Source of the DNA: Actinoalloteichus caeruleus DSM 43889
GTDB lineage: Bacteria; Actinomycetota; Actinomycetes; Mycobacteriales; Pseudonocardiaceae
Length of the DNA: 64,000 bases
Assembly: GCF_000429185.2 (NCBI RefSeq)
Contig: NZ_AUBJ02000001.1
Location: forward strand, 806,001 to 870,000
Direction: 5' to 3'
Part shown: one piece after another, positions 45,129 to 54,523 of the stretch
How the letters are laid out: every line of letters begins with the position of its first letter
Numbering within the stretch: position 1 is the first letter of the stretch
Translations under genes and position numbers: made by a program
Notes under the pieces: model-generated
Databases searched by the model: none
The model's input: only the letters and a program-made list of their open reading frames with translations
What the model was told of the DNA's origin: nothing

Positions 45129-45620
45129 TCAGGCGACGGAGGCCGTGGTGATCACCACGTCGGAGGTGGGCACGTTCTGGTGGCCGCCGGCGTTGCCCGT
45201 CGGCACCGCCGCGATCTGGTCCACCACGTCCTGGCCCTCGATGACCTTGCCGAACACGGCGTAGCCGAAGTCACGGCTGCCGTGGTTCAGGAAGTCGTTG
45301 TCGCTCAGGTTGATGAAGAACTGCGCGGTCGCGGAGTCGACGACCGACGTCCGGGCCATGGCGACGCTGTACCGCACGTTCTTCAGGCCGTTGTCGGCCT
45401 CGTTCTTGATCGGGTCGTTGGTCTTCTTCTGCTTGAGGCCGGGCTCGAAACCGCCACCCTGGATCATGAAACCGGGGATCACCCGGTGGAAGACCGTGCC
45501 GTCGTAGTGGCCGGCCTGGGCGTACGCCACGAAGTTCTTGACGGTGATGGGGGCGCGCTGCTCGTCGAGCTCCAGAACGATGTTGCCGTGCGAGGTGGAG
45601 AGGGTGACAGTCGTCGTCAT
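45129..45620 (-). CDS. Cyclophilin-type peptidyl-prolyl isomerase
   Basis: A 163-residue cytoplasmic PpiB-like cyclophilin. The core motifs are [23 protein letters not shown] (active-site Arg and Phe of F-H-R-V-I), the Gln of [16 protein letters not shown], and [17 protein letters not shown]. It catalyses cis-trans isomerisation of prolyl bonds. ATG 45620 begins directly at the conserved [14 protein letters not shown]; the frame extends upstream but without similarity. Confidence 0.92.
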   Translation of the reverse strand: MTTTVTLSTSHGNIVLELDEQRAPITVKNFVAYAQAGHYDGTVFHRVIPGFMIQGGGFEPGLKQKKTNDPIKNEADNGLKNVRYSVAMARTSVVDSATAQFFINLSDNDFLNHGSRDFGYAVFGKVIEGQDVVDQIAAVPTGNAGGHQNVPTSDVVITTASVA

Positions 45621-45852
45621 GCCGACGATCGTATGTGCCGGCGGTTCGACCGTTCGTACGCGGTGCGCGGTCGGGTTGGACCATCGACGATCGTCCAGCG
45701 CACGGAGGAGGACGCCGTGTTCTACGCCCCTTCCCCCCGGGGCTCGTGGTGCGGCGGCCGACCGCGCGTGCGCCGACCGGACGGCGGGGCGCGGACACCG
45801 GCGGGTCCCCGACCCGACCTCGGCCACTCCCACGACCCGACCGGGAGTGCCC

Positions 45853-46740
45853 TCAGCCGTCCGGCGCCCGGGGGGTCAGGTGCGCCAGCCAGTCCAGTCC
45901 CCGCTCGCAGTGCTGCTGTTCCATCTCGTCGGCGTGACCCAGGACCAGTTCCCGGGACGCGTCGGGGGAGAGCGCCACCGCGTCCAGCGCGGGCAATGCC
46001 TCGACGTGGGGTCGGACCTGGGCCGGGTCGGTGAGGAAGGCATCGGAGAGGCAGTGCTCGAGGTGCACCACCGGGCCGCCGCGGGCGAACTCCAGGACCA
46101 GGCTCGGACCCCTGAGCGCCGGGTGCGCCCCGACATCCACCGGGATGACCCGGACCACGACGTTCGGCCTCGTCGCCATCCGGGCGAGATGCCGCAGTTG
46201 TCGAGCCATCGCCGCCGGCCCGCCGACCGGACGGCGCAACACCTGCTCGTCCACGAACGCCGTCAGCGTGACCGATTCACCCGACAGGATCGCCTGGCGT
46301 CCCACGAGCACCGCCACCCGGGCCTCGACCGCCTCCCGGTCCAGGCCGTCCAATCCGACGAGGGTCCTGGCGTACTCGGGGGTGCGCAGCAGCGCGGGCA
46401 CCACCAGCACCGAGACGTCGACGATGCGGGTCGCCCGGCCCTCCAACTCGAGGAGGGCCGACACCCCGGCCGGCAGTGCCGGGTGCGCCGTCTCCCACCA
46501 GTTCGGGTACCGCGCCCTCCGGGCCTCCGCCACGAGTTCCGCGCGGGTCTCACCCGCGACACCCAACGCCGCCAGGATGGAGGCGACCTCGGTCTCGGTC
46601 GGGAGCCGCTTCGCGGTCTCGACGCGGCAGACCGTGGAGGGGCTCATCCCCACCAGTTCCGCCAGCCGCCGCGCACTGATGCCGGAACGCTCCCGGAGCT
46701 GGCGGAGGCGAGGGCCCAGCCCTCCCTGAGCGGTGCTCAT
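45853..46740 (-). CDS. XRE-family regulator with DUF5753 domain
   Basis: A 295-residue protein with an N-terminal helix-turn-helix ([40 protein letters not shown], residues 8-47) and the DUF5753 domain ([15 protein letters not shown]..., [23 protein letters not shown]). This is the widespread actinomycete Scr1-like family, usually next to a small DUF397 partner. No DUF397 gene is visible on either side. It is divergent from the ATP-grasp gene and could act at the palindrome at 46932. ATG 46740 gives the normal family length. Confidence 0.87.
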   Translation of the reverse strand: MSTAQGGLGPRLRQLRERSGISARRLAELVGMSPSTVCRVETAKRLPTETEVASILAALGVAGETRAELVAEARRARYPNWWETAHPALPAGVSALLELEGRATRIVDVSVLVVPALLRTPEYARTLVGLDGLDREAVEARVAVLVGRQAILSGESVTLTAFVDEQVLRRPVGGPAAMARQLRHLARMATRPNVVVRVIPVDVGAHPALRGPSLVLEFARGGPVVHLEHCLSDAFLTDPAQVRPHVEALPALDAVALSPDASRELVLGHADEMEQQHCERGLDWLAHLTPRAPDG

Positions 46741-47123
46741 AGCGATTGACCTTAGGGCGCCCCCCGCGCCTCCCGGCAACCACCCGTTCAGGGGGTGGGA
46801 TTGGGCCGAGCGGGGTTTCGTGCCAGGTCCACACCAGCGCGACCCCACCCCCTCCAGCGTTGCCGCCCCTTTCCCGCGCCGACGACGCTTTCGGTGAGAA
46901 GGCGCGAAGTATGACACCTTCGGACGACAAAACCTGAACTTCAGGTCCTCAACTTTCCGATTCCGCTATACCGGGTCCGGTACACGACATTCGAGGCGAC
47001 GGGCACCGTCCACCGTTCACCTCACGGTGGTGGCGGGCCGTGCGGACCGGCGGCGCCGCCCACGACCCGGGTTCGGGCCGCCGCACCGGGGCGCGGTGGC
47101 CCAGGTGACGGGAGCGGAGCGAC
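46741..47123. promoter_or_regulatory. Divergent region with ACCTGAA-C-TTCAGGT palindrome
   Basis: In the 383-base gap between the XRE and ATP-grasp genes, a perfect 15-bp palindrome (46932-46946, 7-bp arms) lies about 20 bases before a TATACC -10-like box (46967-46972) on the plus strand. It fits an operator for the neighbouring regulator. No precursor-peptide gene of convincing quality is present. Confidence 0.45.
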
Positions 47124-48089
47124 ATGCAGATCCTGGTGGTGGTGACGGGAGGCGTCGATCCGACCGCCGATCCGGTGGTGGTGGAACTCCTGCGCCGACA
47201 GGTCAGCGTGTTCCCGGTCGACGCCCGGGCGATGCTCACCGGAACGCCGTCCATACCCGGTGGCGATGGCTGCTCCCTCGCCGAGCCGACCTCACCCCAG
47301 CCCCGGCCGCTCGCCGAGGTGCGTTCGGTGTGGTGGCCGGCTCCCCGGCCGGGCCACCGCGACTGGCGGCGTCTGCCCCGGTGGTCGGCGAGGGTGACCG
47401 GGACGTGCCCGGAGCACGGGCAGACCTTCCTCCCCCGCGACACGGGAATCCGCTGGTGCAACCATCCACGGCGCGTCGCGGAGGCCGACCAGCTGCCCCG
47501 GCAGCTGGCCGCCGCGACGCGGTGCGGCCTGCGGGTTCCCGAGACGCTGATCACGAGCGACCCTGGCACCGCGGCGGCCTTCTGCTCCCTGCGCGCCGGG
47601 AGCGGAGTGGTCTACCGATCCGTTCCCGACGCCCCGGCGGCCCCGGGGTGCGCCCCGTGCGGACTGCCCGGAGCCAGCGCGGACGGCGCCGGCGGGCGGA
47701 CGCGCACCCACCTGTTCCAGGCAGCCGTGCCCGCCGCGCGGTCCGTCCGGATCACCGTCGTCGGCCGACGCGCGTTCGGGGTGGCGGTGGACCACGAACC
47801 CGGCTTCGGTGGGCGGCACGACTGGCACCGACCAGCCCACCACCTCCCGTACCGACCGGTCACGGTCCCCGGCGACGTCGCCGCCGCCGTCGTGGAGATG
47901 GTCGACACCCTGGGTCTGACCTGCGCGGCCAGTGACTGGGCTGTGACGCCCGGCGGGCAGTGGTACTTCCTCGAACTCGACCCCACCTGGTCCGCGTCCT
48001 GGACGCTCGCCGACCAGGTCAGCCCCCTGGTCAGCGCGCTGGCGGACGCCCTGACCGACGAGTACGCCCCGGCCGGTGCGGGGCGGTGA
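47124..48089 (+). CDS. ATP-grasp protein of the TgmB/MvdD peptide-maturase type
   Basis: A 321-residue protein of the size and order of TgmB/MvdD graspetide ligases. A pre-ATP-grasp segment carries VRSVWWPAPRPGHRDW. An ATP-binding middle includes THLFQAAVPAARSVRITVVGRRAFGVAVD and DWH. The C-terminal block is LGLTCAASDWAVTPGGQWYFLELDPTWSASW. In active enzymes the last block is E-x-N-P-x-G-Q-W; here it is E-L-D-P-T-W, so the Asn metal ligand has become Asp and the signature is altered. Such ligases make ester or amide cross-links in precursor peptides. No precursor, methyltransferase or transporter is adjacent. ATG after GGGAGCGGAG. Confidence 0.72.
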   Translation: MQILVVVTGGVDPTADPVVVELLRRQVSVFPVDARAMLTGTPSIPGGDGCSLAEPTSPQPRPLAEVRSVWWPAPRPGHRDWRRLPRWSARVTGTCPEHGQTFLPRDTGIRWCNHPRRVAEADQLPRQLAAATRCGLRVPETLITSDPGTAAAFCSLRAGSGVVYRSVPDAPAAPGCAPCGLPGASADGAGGRTRTHLFQAAVPAARSVRITVVGRRAFGVAVDHEPGFGGRHDWHRPAHHLPYRPVTVPGDVAAAVVEMVDTLGLTCAASDWAVTPGGQWYFLELDPTWSASWTLADQVSPLVSALADALTDEYAPAGAGR

Positions 48090-48484
48090 GGGGCTGCCAC
48101 GGGGACCTCGGGCCCATTTCCCCGCTCCCCGGACCACCGGGCGCACGCCGAACACCCCACGGCGTGGGTCCACACCACGAGCTGGTGCGGCTGCCGGCGG
48201 CGGGGAACACCCGGAACCGCGCGATGCCTCGACCGGTCGCGGGCGGCTGAGACACCCAGGACCAGGACGGGACACCGCCGCGGCTGGCCTGCCGGACGCG
48301 GGACCGGGGAGGGAACCGGTGCGGGCGCGCACGCCGCCGGGCCTCGGGCCGCTCACGGCGGCCGCTCGCGTGAGCCCCGTGCGAGGTGCTCGTCACCGCC
48401 CCACCCCGGCCGGTGGCGGGTCCGGCGGCGCCGCTACGATCGGCCGCCCACAGGCACATCCGGCGCCACCCGGGGAGAGGCACG
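48090..48484. other. Gap before the CobW gene
   Basis: About 395 GC-rich bases. No gene, clear promoter or Zur-like palindrome was found. Confidence 0.5.
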
Positions 48485-49513
48485 ATGGGCAGCGCTCGCA
48501 TTCCGGTGGTGATCCTCGCCGGACACCTCGGAGCGGGGAAGACCACCCTGCTCAACCACCTGCTGGGCAACGCCGACGGGCTCCGGATCGGCGTGGTCGT
48601 CAACGACTTCGGCAGCGTCAACATCGACGCCATGAGCGTGGCCGGGCACGTGGACTCCACAGTGTCGCTCTCCAACGGCTGTCTCTGCTGCGCGGTCGAC
48701 GCCAGCGGTCTCGACGACCTCCTCGGCCGGCTCGCCCGCCCATCGAGGCGACTGGACGTCATCGTCGTCGAGGCGAGCGGGCTCGCCGAACCGCGCGACC
48801 TGATCAGGCTCCTCCTGGCCAGCGACAACGACGCGATCACCTACGGCGGCCTGGTGGAGGTCGTCGACGCCGTCGAGTTCGAGCGGACCCGCGAGCGGCA
48901 CCCCGAGGTGGACGCCCAGCTCAGAGTGGCCGACCTGGTGGTCCTCAACAAGGTCGACCGGCTGGCGGCTGACGACCGGCACCGGCTGACCGCCGTTCTC
49001 CGGGACATCGTCGAGGAGGTGCCCGTGGTGGCCACCACTCGCGGTCGGCTCGACCCCGGCCTCCTGTTCGACCGCCGCCTCCCCGCCCAGTCCGACTCGG
49101 TGCCGCGGCAACTGTCCTTCGACGAACTCCTGGCCGCGACCAGGCACGACCACGACCACCTCCACGAGCACTACGAGGCCGTGGACTTCGTGACCGACCA
49201 GGCCCTGCACCCCCGTCGGTTGATGGACTTCCTGGACGCACGCCCCACCGGGCTCTACCGCATCAAGGGATTCGTCCACTTCGGCGTCCCCGGCCACCGG
49301 GAGCGGTACACCGTGCACGCGGTGGGCAGCTTCCTCCGGTTCGAACCCACCCGGTGGCGCCGAGGTGAGGGCAGGACCAGCACCCTGGTCCTGATTGGCA
49401 GTGGCGTGGACCCGGAGGACATCCGAGCGCGCCTGCGGGCCTGCGAGGAGCCCGCCCCGCACGCGCTCCCCCCGGAGAGCATGCTCTGCGTGCTGCGCCA
49501 CACCCAGCACTGA
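48485..49513 (+). CDS. CobW-family G3E GTPase (metallochaperone-like)
   Basis: A 342-residue GTPase. Walker A is AGHLGAGKTTLLNHL (about residues 11-25), the metal motif is GCLCC (C66, C68 and C69), switch-like VEASGLAEPRDL and the base motif NKVDRL follow. The C-terminal CobW_C domain is GLYRIKGFVHFG...YTVHAVGSFLRFEP. A His-rich stretch HDHDHLHEHY lies before it. The COG0523 group inserts or buffers zinc or other metals; many are Zur-regulated. ATG after GGGAGAGG. Monocistronic. Confidence 0.87.
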   Translation: MGSARIPVVILAGHLGAGKTTLLNHLLGNADGLRIGVVVNDFGSVNIDAMSVAGHVDSTVSLSNGCLCCAVDASGLDDLLGRLARPSRRLDVIVVEASGLAEPRDLIRLLLASDNDAITYGGLVEVVDAVEFERTRERHPEVDAQLRVADLVVLNKVDRLAADDRHRLTAVLRDIVEEVPVVATTRGRLDPGLLFDRRLPAQSDSVPRQLSFDELLAATRHDHDHLHEHYEAVDFVTDQALHPRRLMDFLDARPTGLYRIKGFVHFGVPGHRERYTVHAVGSFLRFEPTRWRRGEGRTSTLVLIGSGVDPEDIRARLRACEEPAPHALPPESMLCVLRHTQH

Positions 49514-49938
49514 GGCCGGCCCGCCGGTTCGACGGTGTTCGGCACGCCGCTGTCGAACACGACGTTGACGGGAACGCGGAAACGCGGACCGACGTGGCGA
49601 GCAGGCCACCGGAATGCGACGGACGGGGGATTTTCGGAATACCCGTCCAGGGGTATCCCGGTGCTGGTCGACGGGCCGTCGAACTCCGCCTCCGACGGGT
49701 ATTCGAGAGCCAGGTGAATTCGATCGCCGGTGCTGGGAAACGGTGGCGTCCGGATTTCGGGAGAATGGTTGACATTTCGTTTCCGTGTGTGTGAACCTTT
49801 CCCGACGCTGAATCGTCCCCGTTTGTTTCCTTGTTCTTGGCTCCGCTGTTCCGCCGCCGTCGCCGGGCCAGCGCGTCCCCACGCGCACTCCGGTGCCGCC
49901 GCGCGTGCGCGGGGCCGGTGTCCCCGGAAGGACAGCAC
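49514..49938. other. AT-richer gap with inverted repeats and TTGACA box
   Basis: This 425-base stretch is less GC-rich than its surroundings. It holds an exact 11-bp inverted repeat (GAATACCCGTC at 49637-49647, complement at 49694-49704) with a third ATACCC-type element (GGGGTATCCC) at 49650-49659, and a consensus -35 box TTGACA at 49769-49774 without an obvious -10. A minus-strand frame across 49530-49760 has fair codon use but no recognisable family. Confidence 0.55.
49637..49704. repeat. 11-bp inverted repeat plus related central element
   Basis: GAATACCCGTC and GACGGGTATTC are exact reverse complements 46 bases apart. GGGGTATCCC between them repeats the GGGTAT core. It lies about 235 bases before the xyloglucanase start and may be a set of operator half-sites. 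Confidence 0.6.
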
Positions 49939-52239
49939 ATGCGAAGACACCTGGCGGGTGCGTTGGTGGTCGGGATGGTGGCCAGCACCCTGGTGGTGCC
50001 CTCCGGCACCGACACGGCACCCCGGGCCGAGGCGACGCCCCGGGCGTCCTACTCGTGGCGCAACGTCGAGATCGGTGGGGGCGGCTTCGTCCCCGGCATC
50101 ATCTTCAACCAGACCGAGCCCGACCTGATCTACGCGCGCACCGACATCGGCGGTGCCTACCGGTGGAACGAGTCCACCCAGCGCTGGACGCCCCTGCTGG
50201 ACTGGGTGGGGTGGGACGACTGGGGCTGGACGGGCGTGGCGAGCCTGGCCACCGATCCCGTCGACCCGGACCGCGTCTACCTCGCCGCCGGGACCTACAC
50301 CAACGACTGGGACCCCAACAACGGTGCCATCCTCCGCTCGGCCGACCGGGGCGAGAGCTGGCAGGTCACCGAACTGCCCTTCAAACTCGGTGGGAACATG
50401 CCGGGGCGGGGGATGGGCGAACGCCTGGCGATCGACCCGAACGACAACCGGGTCCTGTACCTGGGGACGCCCAGCGGGAACGGGTTGTGGCGCAGTACCG
50501 ACCAGGGCGTCAGCTGGTCGAAGGTCGCCAGTTTCCCGAACGCGGGCGACTACGCGCAGGACCCGGATGACCCGAGCGGGTACCTCAGCGACAACCAGGG
50601 CGTCGTCTGGGTGACCTTCGACGAGGGCACCGGCACCCCGGGGAGCCGCACCCAGCACATCTACGTCGGCGTCGCGGACAAGAACAACAACGTCTACCGC
50701 TCGACCGACGGCGGTACGACCTGGCAGCGACTACCGGGACAGCCCACCGGGTTCCTGCCCCACAAGGGAGTGCTCGACAGCGAGCACGGCTACCTCTACC
50801 TCGCGACCTCCGACACCGGAGGGCCCTACGACGGTGCGGCTGGCGACGTCTGGAAGTTCGACACCACGAGCGGGCACTGGACCCGGATCAGCCCGGTGCC
50901 CTCCGACTCCGACGACAACTACTTCGGCTACAGCGGGTTGACCATCGACCGGCGCAACCCGGAGACGCTCATGGTCACCGCCTACAGCTCGTGGTGGCCC
51001 GACACCCAGATCTGGCGGACCACCGATGGGGGAGGCACCTGGAGCCCGATCTGGGAGTGGGCCGACTACCCCACCCGCACCCCGCGCTACTCCCTGGACA
51101 CCTCCTCCGCGCCCTGGTTGTCCTTCGGCCAGGACAACCCGGTACCGCCGGAGGTCTCCCCGAAGCTGGGCTGGATGACCGAGGCGCTGGAGATCGACCC
51201 GTTCGACTCGGACCGCATGATGTACGGGACCGGGGCCACCATCTACGGCACGGACAACCTGACGGCGTGGGACGTCGGGGGCCGTGTCGGTATCCGCCCG
51301 ATGGTCTTCGGGCTGGAGGAGACGGCCGTCCTCGACCTCATCAGCCCCCCTGGTGGAGCTCCCCTGCTCAGTGGGATGCTCGACATCGGCGGTTTCCGGC
51401 ACACCGATCTGGACCAGGTCCCCGCCATGATGCACACCACCCCCTTCATGAGCGCGGTACGCAGCCTGGACTTCGCCGAGCTCAACCCCTCCGTCGTCGT
51501 CAGGGTGGGCGACGTCGAGGACTCGGCGTCCTCCCACATCGGGATCTCCACCAACAACGGGCAGACCTGGTGGCAGGGCCAGCGACCGGCCGGCGTCACC
51601 GGCGGCGGCACGGTGGCGGTGGCCGCGAACGCCAGCAGCATCGTGTGGAGCCCGGAGGGAACGGGCGTGCACGTCTCGACCAGCTACGGCGGCAGCTGGC
51701 AACCGGCGAGGGGTATCCCCGCCGGGGCCACCGTGGAAGCCGACCGGGTCGATCCCGCCGTCTTCTACGGCTTCAGCGGCGGCACCTTCTACGTCAGCGT
51801 CGACGGGGGAGCGAGCTTCACCGCCACCAGTGCCAGCGGTCTGCCCAGCAGCGGAGACGTCCGGTTCAAGGCCGTGCCGGGGCGGGCGGGGGACCTGTGG
51901 CTCGCCGGGGGAGCACCGGGGCACTACGGCCTGTGGCGCTCCACCAATCAGGGCTCCAGCTTCAGCCGCGTCGCCGGAGTCGAGGAGGCCGACAACATCG
52001 GCTTCGGCCGGGCCGCGCCGGGGGAGGCGTACCCCGCGCTCTACTCCAGCGCGAAGGTCAACGGAGTTCGTGGCATCTACCGGTCCGACGACGCGGGAGG
52101 GACCTGGCTCCGGATCAACGACGACGACCACCAGTGGGCGTGGACGGGTGCGGCGATCACCGGCGACCCCCGTGTCCACGGTCGTATCTACATCGCCACC
52201 AACGGTCGGGGCATCATCTACGGGGACCCCACCGGCTGA
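49939..52239 (+). CDS. Secreted GH74 xyloglucanase
   Basis: A 766-residue protein with a Sec signal peptide (MRRHLAGALVVGMVASTLVV, Ala-rich cleavage region near residue 35) and two tandem seven-bladed propellers typical of GH74. Family stretches are IYARTDIGGAYRWNESTQRW, YLAAGTYTNDWDPNNGAILR, KLGGNMPGRGMGERLAIDPN and LGTPSGNGLWRSTDQGVSW; the Asp in ARTDIGG is one expected catalytic acid/base residue. It hydrolyses beta-1,4-glucan backbones of xyloglucan outside the cell. No carbohydrate-binding module or dockerin follows the catalytic region. GGAAGGA ribosome-binding site; monocistronic. Confidence 0.9.
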   Translation: MRRHLAGALVVGMVASTLVVPSGTDTAPRAEATPRASYSWRNVEIGGGGFVPGIIFNQTEPDLIYARTDIGGAYRWNESTQRWTPLLDWVGWDDWGWTGVASLATDPVDPDRVYLAAGTYTNDWDPNNGAILRSADRGESWQVTELPFKLGGNMPGRGMGERLAIDPNDNRVLYLGTPSGNGLWRSTDQGVSWSKVASFPNAGDYAQDPDDPSGYLSDNQGVVWVTFDEGTGTPGSRTQHIYVGVADKNNNVYRSTDGGTTWQRLPGQPTGFLPHKGVLDSEHGYLYLATSDTGGPYDGAAGDVWKFDTTSGHWTRISPVPSDSDDNYFGYSGLTIDRRNPETLMVTAYSSWWPDTQIWRTTDGGGTWSPIWEWADYPTRTPRYSLDTSSAPWLSFGQDNPVPPEVSPKLGWMTEALEIDPFDSDRMMYGTGATIYGTDNLTAWDVGGRVGIRPMVFGLEETAVLDLISPPGGAPLLSGMLDIGGFRHTDLDQVPAMMHTTPFMSAVRSLDFAELNPSVVVRVGDVEDSASSHIGISTNNGQTWWQGQRPAGVTGGGTVAVAANASSIVWSPEGTGVHVSTSYGGSWQPARGIPAGATVEADRVDPAVFYGFSGGTFYVSVDGGASFTATSASGLPSSGDVRFKAVPGRAGDLWLAGGAPGHYGLWRSTNQGSSFSRVAGVEEADNIGFGRAAPGEAYPALYSSAKVNGVRGIYRSDDAGGTWLRINDDDHQWAWTGAAITGDPRVHGRIYIATNGRGIIYGDPTG

Positions 52240-52512
52240 GCCGCACCGGGTCGGACCTGTCCCGCCGGCGGCCACCCGCGAGGGGACGGACCGGCTACCC
52301 AGGATCACGCGGACCGGGTCCCCGCACCCGCGGCGGACCCAGGTCCGGGCGGCGTCCCCTGCCCTCGTCGGCGGCTGACGCTCGGTGGCATGAGCGAGTC
52401 CGGAGCTTCAGCCGCCCGGTAGGGGTGTCCCACGGTGACGGCGGGAACGCGGACCACCCGCCACCCGGCGTCCCCTCAGGACGTGGACGGCGCTGACGGC
52501 AGTGGTCCGTCA
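52240..52512. other. Convergent gap between GH74 and HAD genes
   Basis: Part of a roughly 305-base gap with no coding content. A hairpin at its right end serves the minus-strand HAD gene. Confidence 0.5.
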
Positions 52513-52541
52513 GGCAGCACCGGCGGCCCCGGGGTGGTGCC
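52513..52541 (-). terminator. Hairpin after the HAD gene
   Basis: GGCAGCACC and GGTGGTGCC (8 of 9 pairs) with an 11-nt loop lie directly after the HAD stop codon. Confidence 0.4.
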
Positions 52542-52544
52542 GGG

Positions 52545-53210
52545 TCACCGCGCCCGGACGTCGATGCCGGCCGCCGCGTAGCGTTCCCGGGTGCGGCGGG
52601 TCGCCCCGACCAGCACCACCCGTGCCGCCAGGCGAGCGGTGGGCAGGTCGGTGTACGAGTCGGTGGTGAACACGGCCTCGTCGAGCGGAACCCCGCACTC
52701 CCGCAGGGCCTCGGCCTTGCGGGCGCCGACACGGTGGTCCGCGACCCGCTGCCCGGTGGGTCCCCCGGTGAGCCGTGAGGCGGAGAGCAGGTCGAACGGG
52801 ATGTCGGCGGCCCGCAGCAACGCGGTCGCCAGGCGGTGTTCGCTGGCGGTGGCCACCACGACCCGGGTTCCCGCTCCGTGCTCGCGCCTGATGCGGTCGA
52901 CCACCTCCGCGCGGAGCCACGCCGGGTCGCCCCCGATGCGCGCGCCCACCTCGTCCGCGAGCTGCTGGTATTCGGGAGTGGACAGCCCGCTGAGCGCGAC
53001 CTCCGTGACCCGGCGCGCGGCGCGGCTCCGACGCTGTGCGTCGCCCGGGTGGAGCGTCAGGCGCAGCAGGGACGGAAACGCCCTGATCAGTCGGGGTGGT
53101 GACGCACGTAGGCGGTCGACGAGCAGCGCGGTGAAGGAGTCCCGCCGGGTGACGACGCCGTCGAGGTCGTAGACGGCCACCTGGTCGCGAGCGGGTGGTG
53201 GGGGAGACAT
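52545..53210 (-). CDS. HAD-superfamily (type IB) phosphatase
   Basis: A 221-residue HAD-IB hydrolase. The nucleophile motif is VYDLDGVVTRRDSF (D-x-D near residue 15), motif II is VVVATASEH, and motif IV is FTTDSYTDLPTARLA. The IB helical cap (AFPSLLRLTLHPGDAQRR...) resembles SerB-like and lysophosphatidic-acid-type phosphatases. ATG 53210 follows GAAGGA. It is divergent from the TetR gene across a perfect 12-bp palindrome, so it is a likely target of that repressor. Substrate unknown. Confidence 0.82.
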   Translation of the reverse strand: MSPPPPARDQVAVYDLDGVVTRRDSFTALLVDRLRASPPRLIRAFPSLLRLTLHPGDAQRRSRAARRVTEVALSGLSTPEYQQLADEVGARIGGDPAWLRAEVVDRIRREHGAGTRVVVATASEHRLATALLRAADIPFDLLSASRLTGGPTGQRVADHRVGARKAEALRECGVPLDEAVFTTDSYTDLPTARLAARVVLVGATRRTRERYAAAGIDVRAR

Positions 53211-53225
53211 CGACCATCCTTCGGT

Positions 53226-53237
53226 AATCACGTGATT
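53226..53237. promoter_or_regulatory. Perfect palindrome AATCACGTGATT between HAD and TetR genes
   Basis: A 12-bp perfect palindrome lies 16 bases before the HAD start and 56 before the TetR start. This is a good candidate operator for autoregulation by the TetR protein. Confidence 0.6.
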
Positions 53238-53292
53238 CCTCATCGTACGCCGCGGCCCACCCCGGAAGGAATCGGTTGATAACCTCCGTGGC

Positions 53293-53955
53293 GTGCCCGC
53301 ACCCACGCCGCGTCGGCTCCCGGCGGCCCGGCGCCGCGAACTGGTCATCACCGCGGCCCAGGAGGCCTTCGCGAACCACGGTTACGAGGGCACGAGCACC
53401 GACACCGTCGCTCGCCTCGCCGGGGTGAGCCAGGGGTACATCGTTCGCCTGTTCGGGACGAAGAAGGCGTTGTTCCAGCACGTCGTCGCCGCCAGCCTCG
53501 ACCACGTCCGCGCCGCGCTCCGGCCCACCCCCGATTCCGGGCCGACCGCGAACCCGGCATCGGCGCGCACCCGTCAGGTCCTCGGTCGGGCCTACCTCCG
53601 GGCCATCGCGGAGAAACCGGCCGCATTGCTCGTCCTCCTCCGGCTGATCTCCTCCGGAACCGACCCAGACCTCGCGCGCCTCGCGCGGGAGACGCTGTCG
53701 AGCCTGCACCGGTCGCTCCGCGACGACGCGGGTCTCGGCCCTGGCGACGCTGCCCGGTTCCTGGCCAACGGACTGCTCACCAGCGCGCTCGCCGCGACCG
53801 CGACCCGCCCCGAGGATGACGACCCGGATCTGCGCGAGCTCCTCGAGCACACGGTGGAGGACAACGTGGACGCCTACTCGCGGCTGCTCGCCCGAACACC
53901 GTCCACCACCACGGCCGCGCGGCGAGGGCCAACACGACCACCGGCCCCGCGCTGA
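53293..53955 (+). CDS. TetR-family regulator
   Basis: A 220-residue TetR-type repressor with an N-terminal helix-turn-helix (ITAAQEAFANHGYEGTSTDTVARLAGVSQGYIVRLFGTKKALF, about residues 19-61) and an all-alpha ligand domain. The final 25 residues are Thr/Arg/Pro-rich and low-complexity. GTG start 53293 gives the usual distance to the first helix. Expected to bind the palindrome upstream and control itself and the HAD gene. Ligand unknown. Confidence 0.85.
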   Translation: MPAPTPRRLPAARRRELVITAAQEAFANHGYEGTSTDTVARLAGVSQGYIVRLFGTKKALFQHVVAASLDHVRAALRPTPDSGPTANPASARTRQVLGRAYLRAIAEKPAALLVLLRLISSGTDPDLARLARETLSSLHRSLRDDAGLGPGDAARFLANGLLTSALAATATRPEDDDPDLRELLEHTVEDNVDAYSRLLARTPSTTTAARRGPTRPPAPR

Positions 53956-54523
53956 CCAGCTGGAAGCCCGCGGCGCGCGAGACGGCCGTTCGCCGCGGAA
54001 CGCGGGCTCCGCCCCGGGACCCGCCACCTCCCGGGCCGTTCCGCCCTCCCACCGGCGGGCCGCCCGAGGTCGGCGAGCAGGGGGAGCCAGTCGGCGGCCG
54101 CGTGGAACCGAGCGGCTGGCACGGAGGCCCACCCCCGGGACGGTCGGCAGGACGGCCACCGGCGGTGACCGCGGGCGGGGGCCGCGCGCGGCGCGGACCG
54201 CCGCCCGGCTCAGTGGCGGCGAGCGGTGCCGGACACGCTCGGCGGACGAACGGCCCCGACGGCGCAACCCCACCCGAGTGCTCCGACGGGTCGCGCGGAG
54301 CCCAAGCCGCCCGACCTGCCGTGCCACAGCGCTCCAGCGCACCGACGCCACCCGGACGCCGGGGTGGGCACCCCGCCCGCCCCGGCCCGGTCTCGCCGGG
54401 AACGGGGCGCGTTCCGAGCACGACGCACCCCTCACCCAACGCGGTCAGCCGCCCTGCGCCCCTCGGACCACCGACCTAGAGTCGTGGCGCGGAACGATTC
54501 TCCACTCATTGCCGAGAGGAGCA
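53956..54523. other. Gap before the duplicated A/B cassette
   Basis: About 570 GC-rich bases without a supportable gene. No clear -35/-10 pair for the downstream cassette; a GGAAC element at 54491 lacks a matching ECF-type -10. Confidence 0.5.

Noticed and set aside
46915-46937. Eight-codon ATG frame (MTPSDDKT) just before the palindrome, as a leader peptide
   Set aside because: Too short to support, with no attenuator structure beyond the operator-like palindrome.
49530-49760. Minus-strand frame with fair codon use before the xyloglucanase gene
   Set aside because: No start with a good ribosome-binding site in that frame, no recognisable family, and it runs antisense into the CobW gene; mentioned only as an alternative to the repeat array.
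53777-54439. Minus-strand open frame in the gap before the A/B cassette
   Set aside because: Gly/Pro/Arg-rich translation without domain features; typical of GC-driven open frames.
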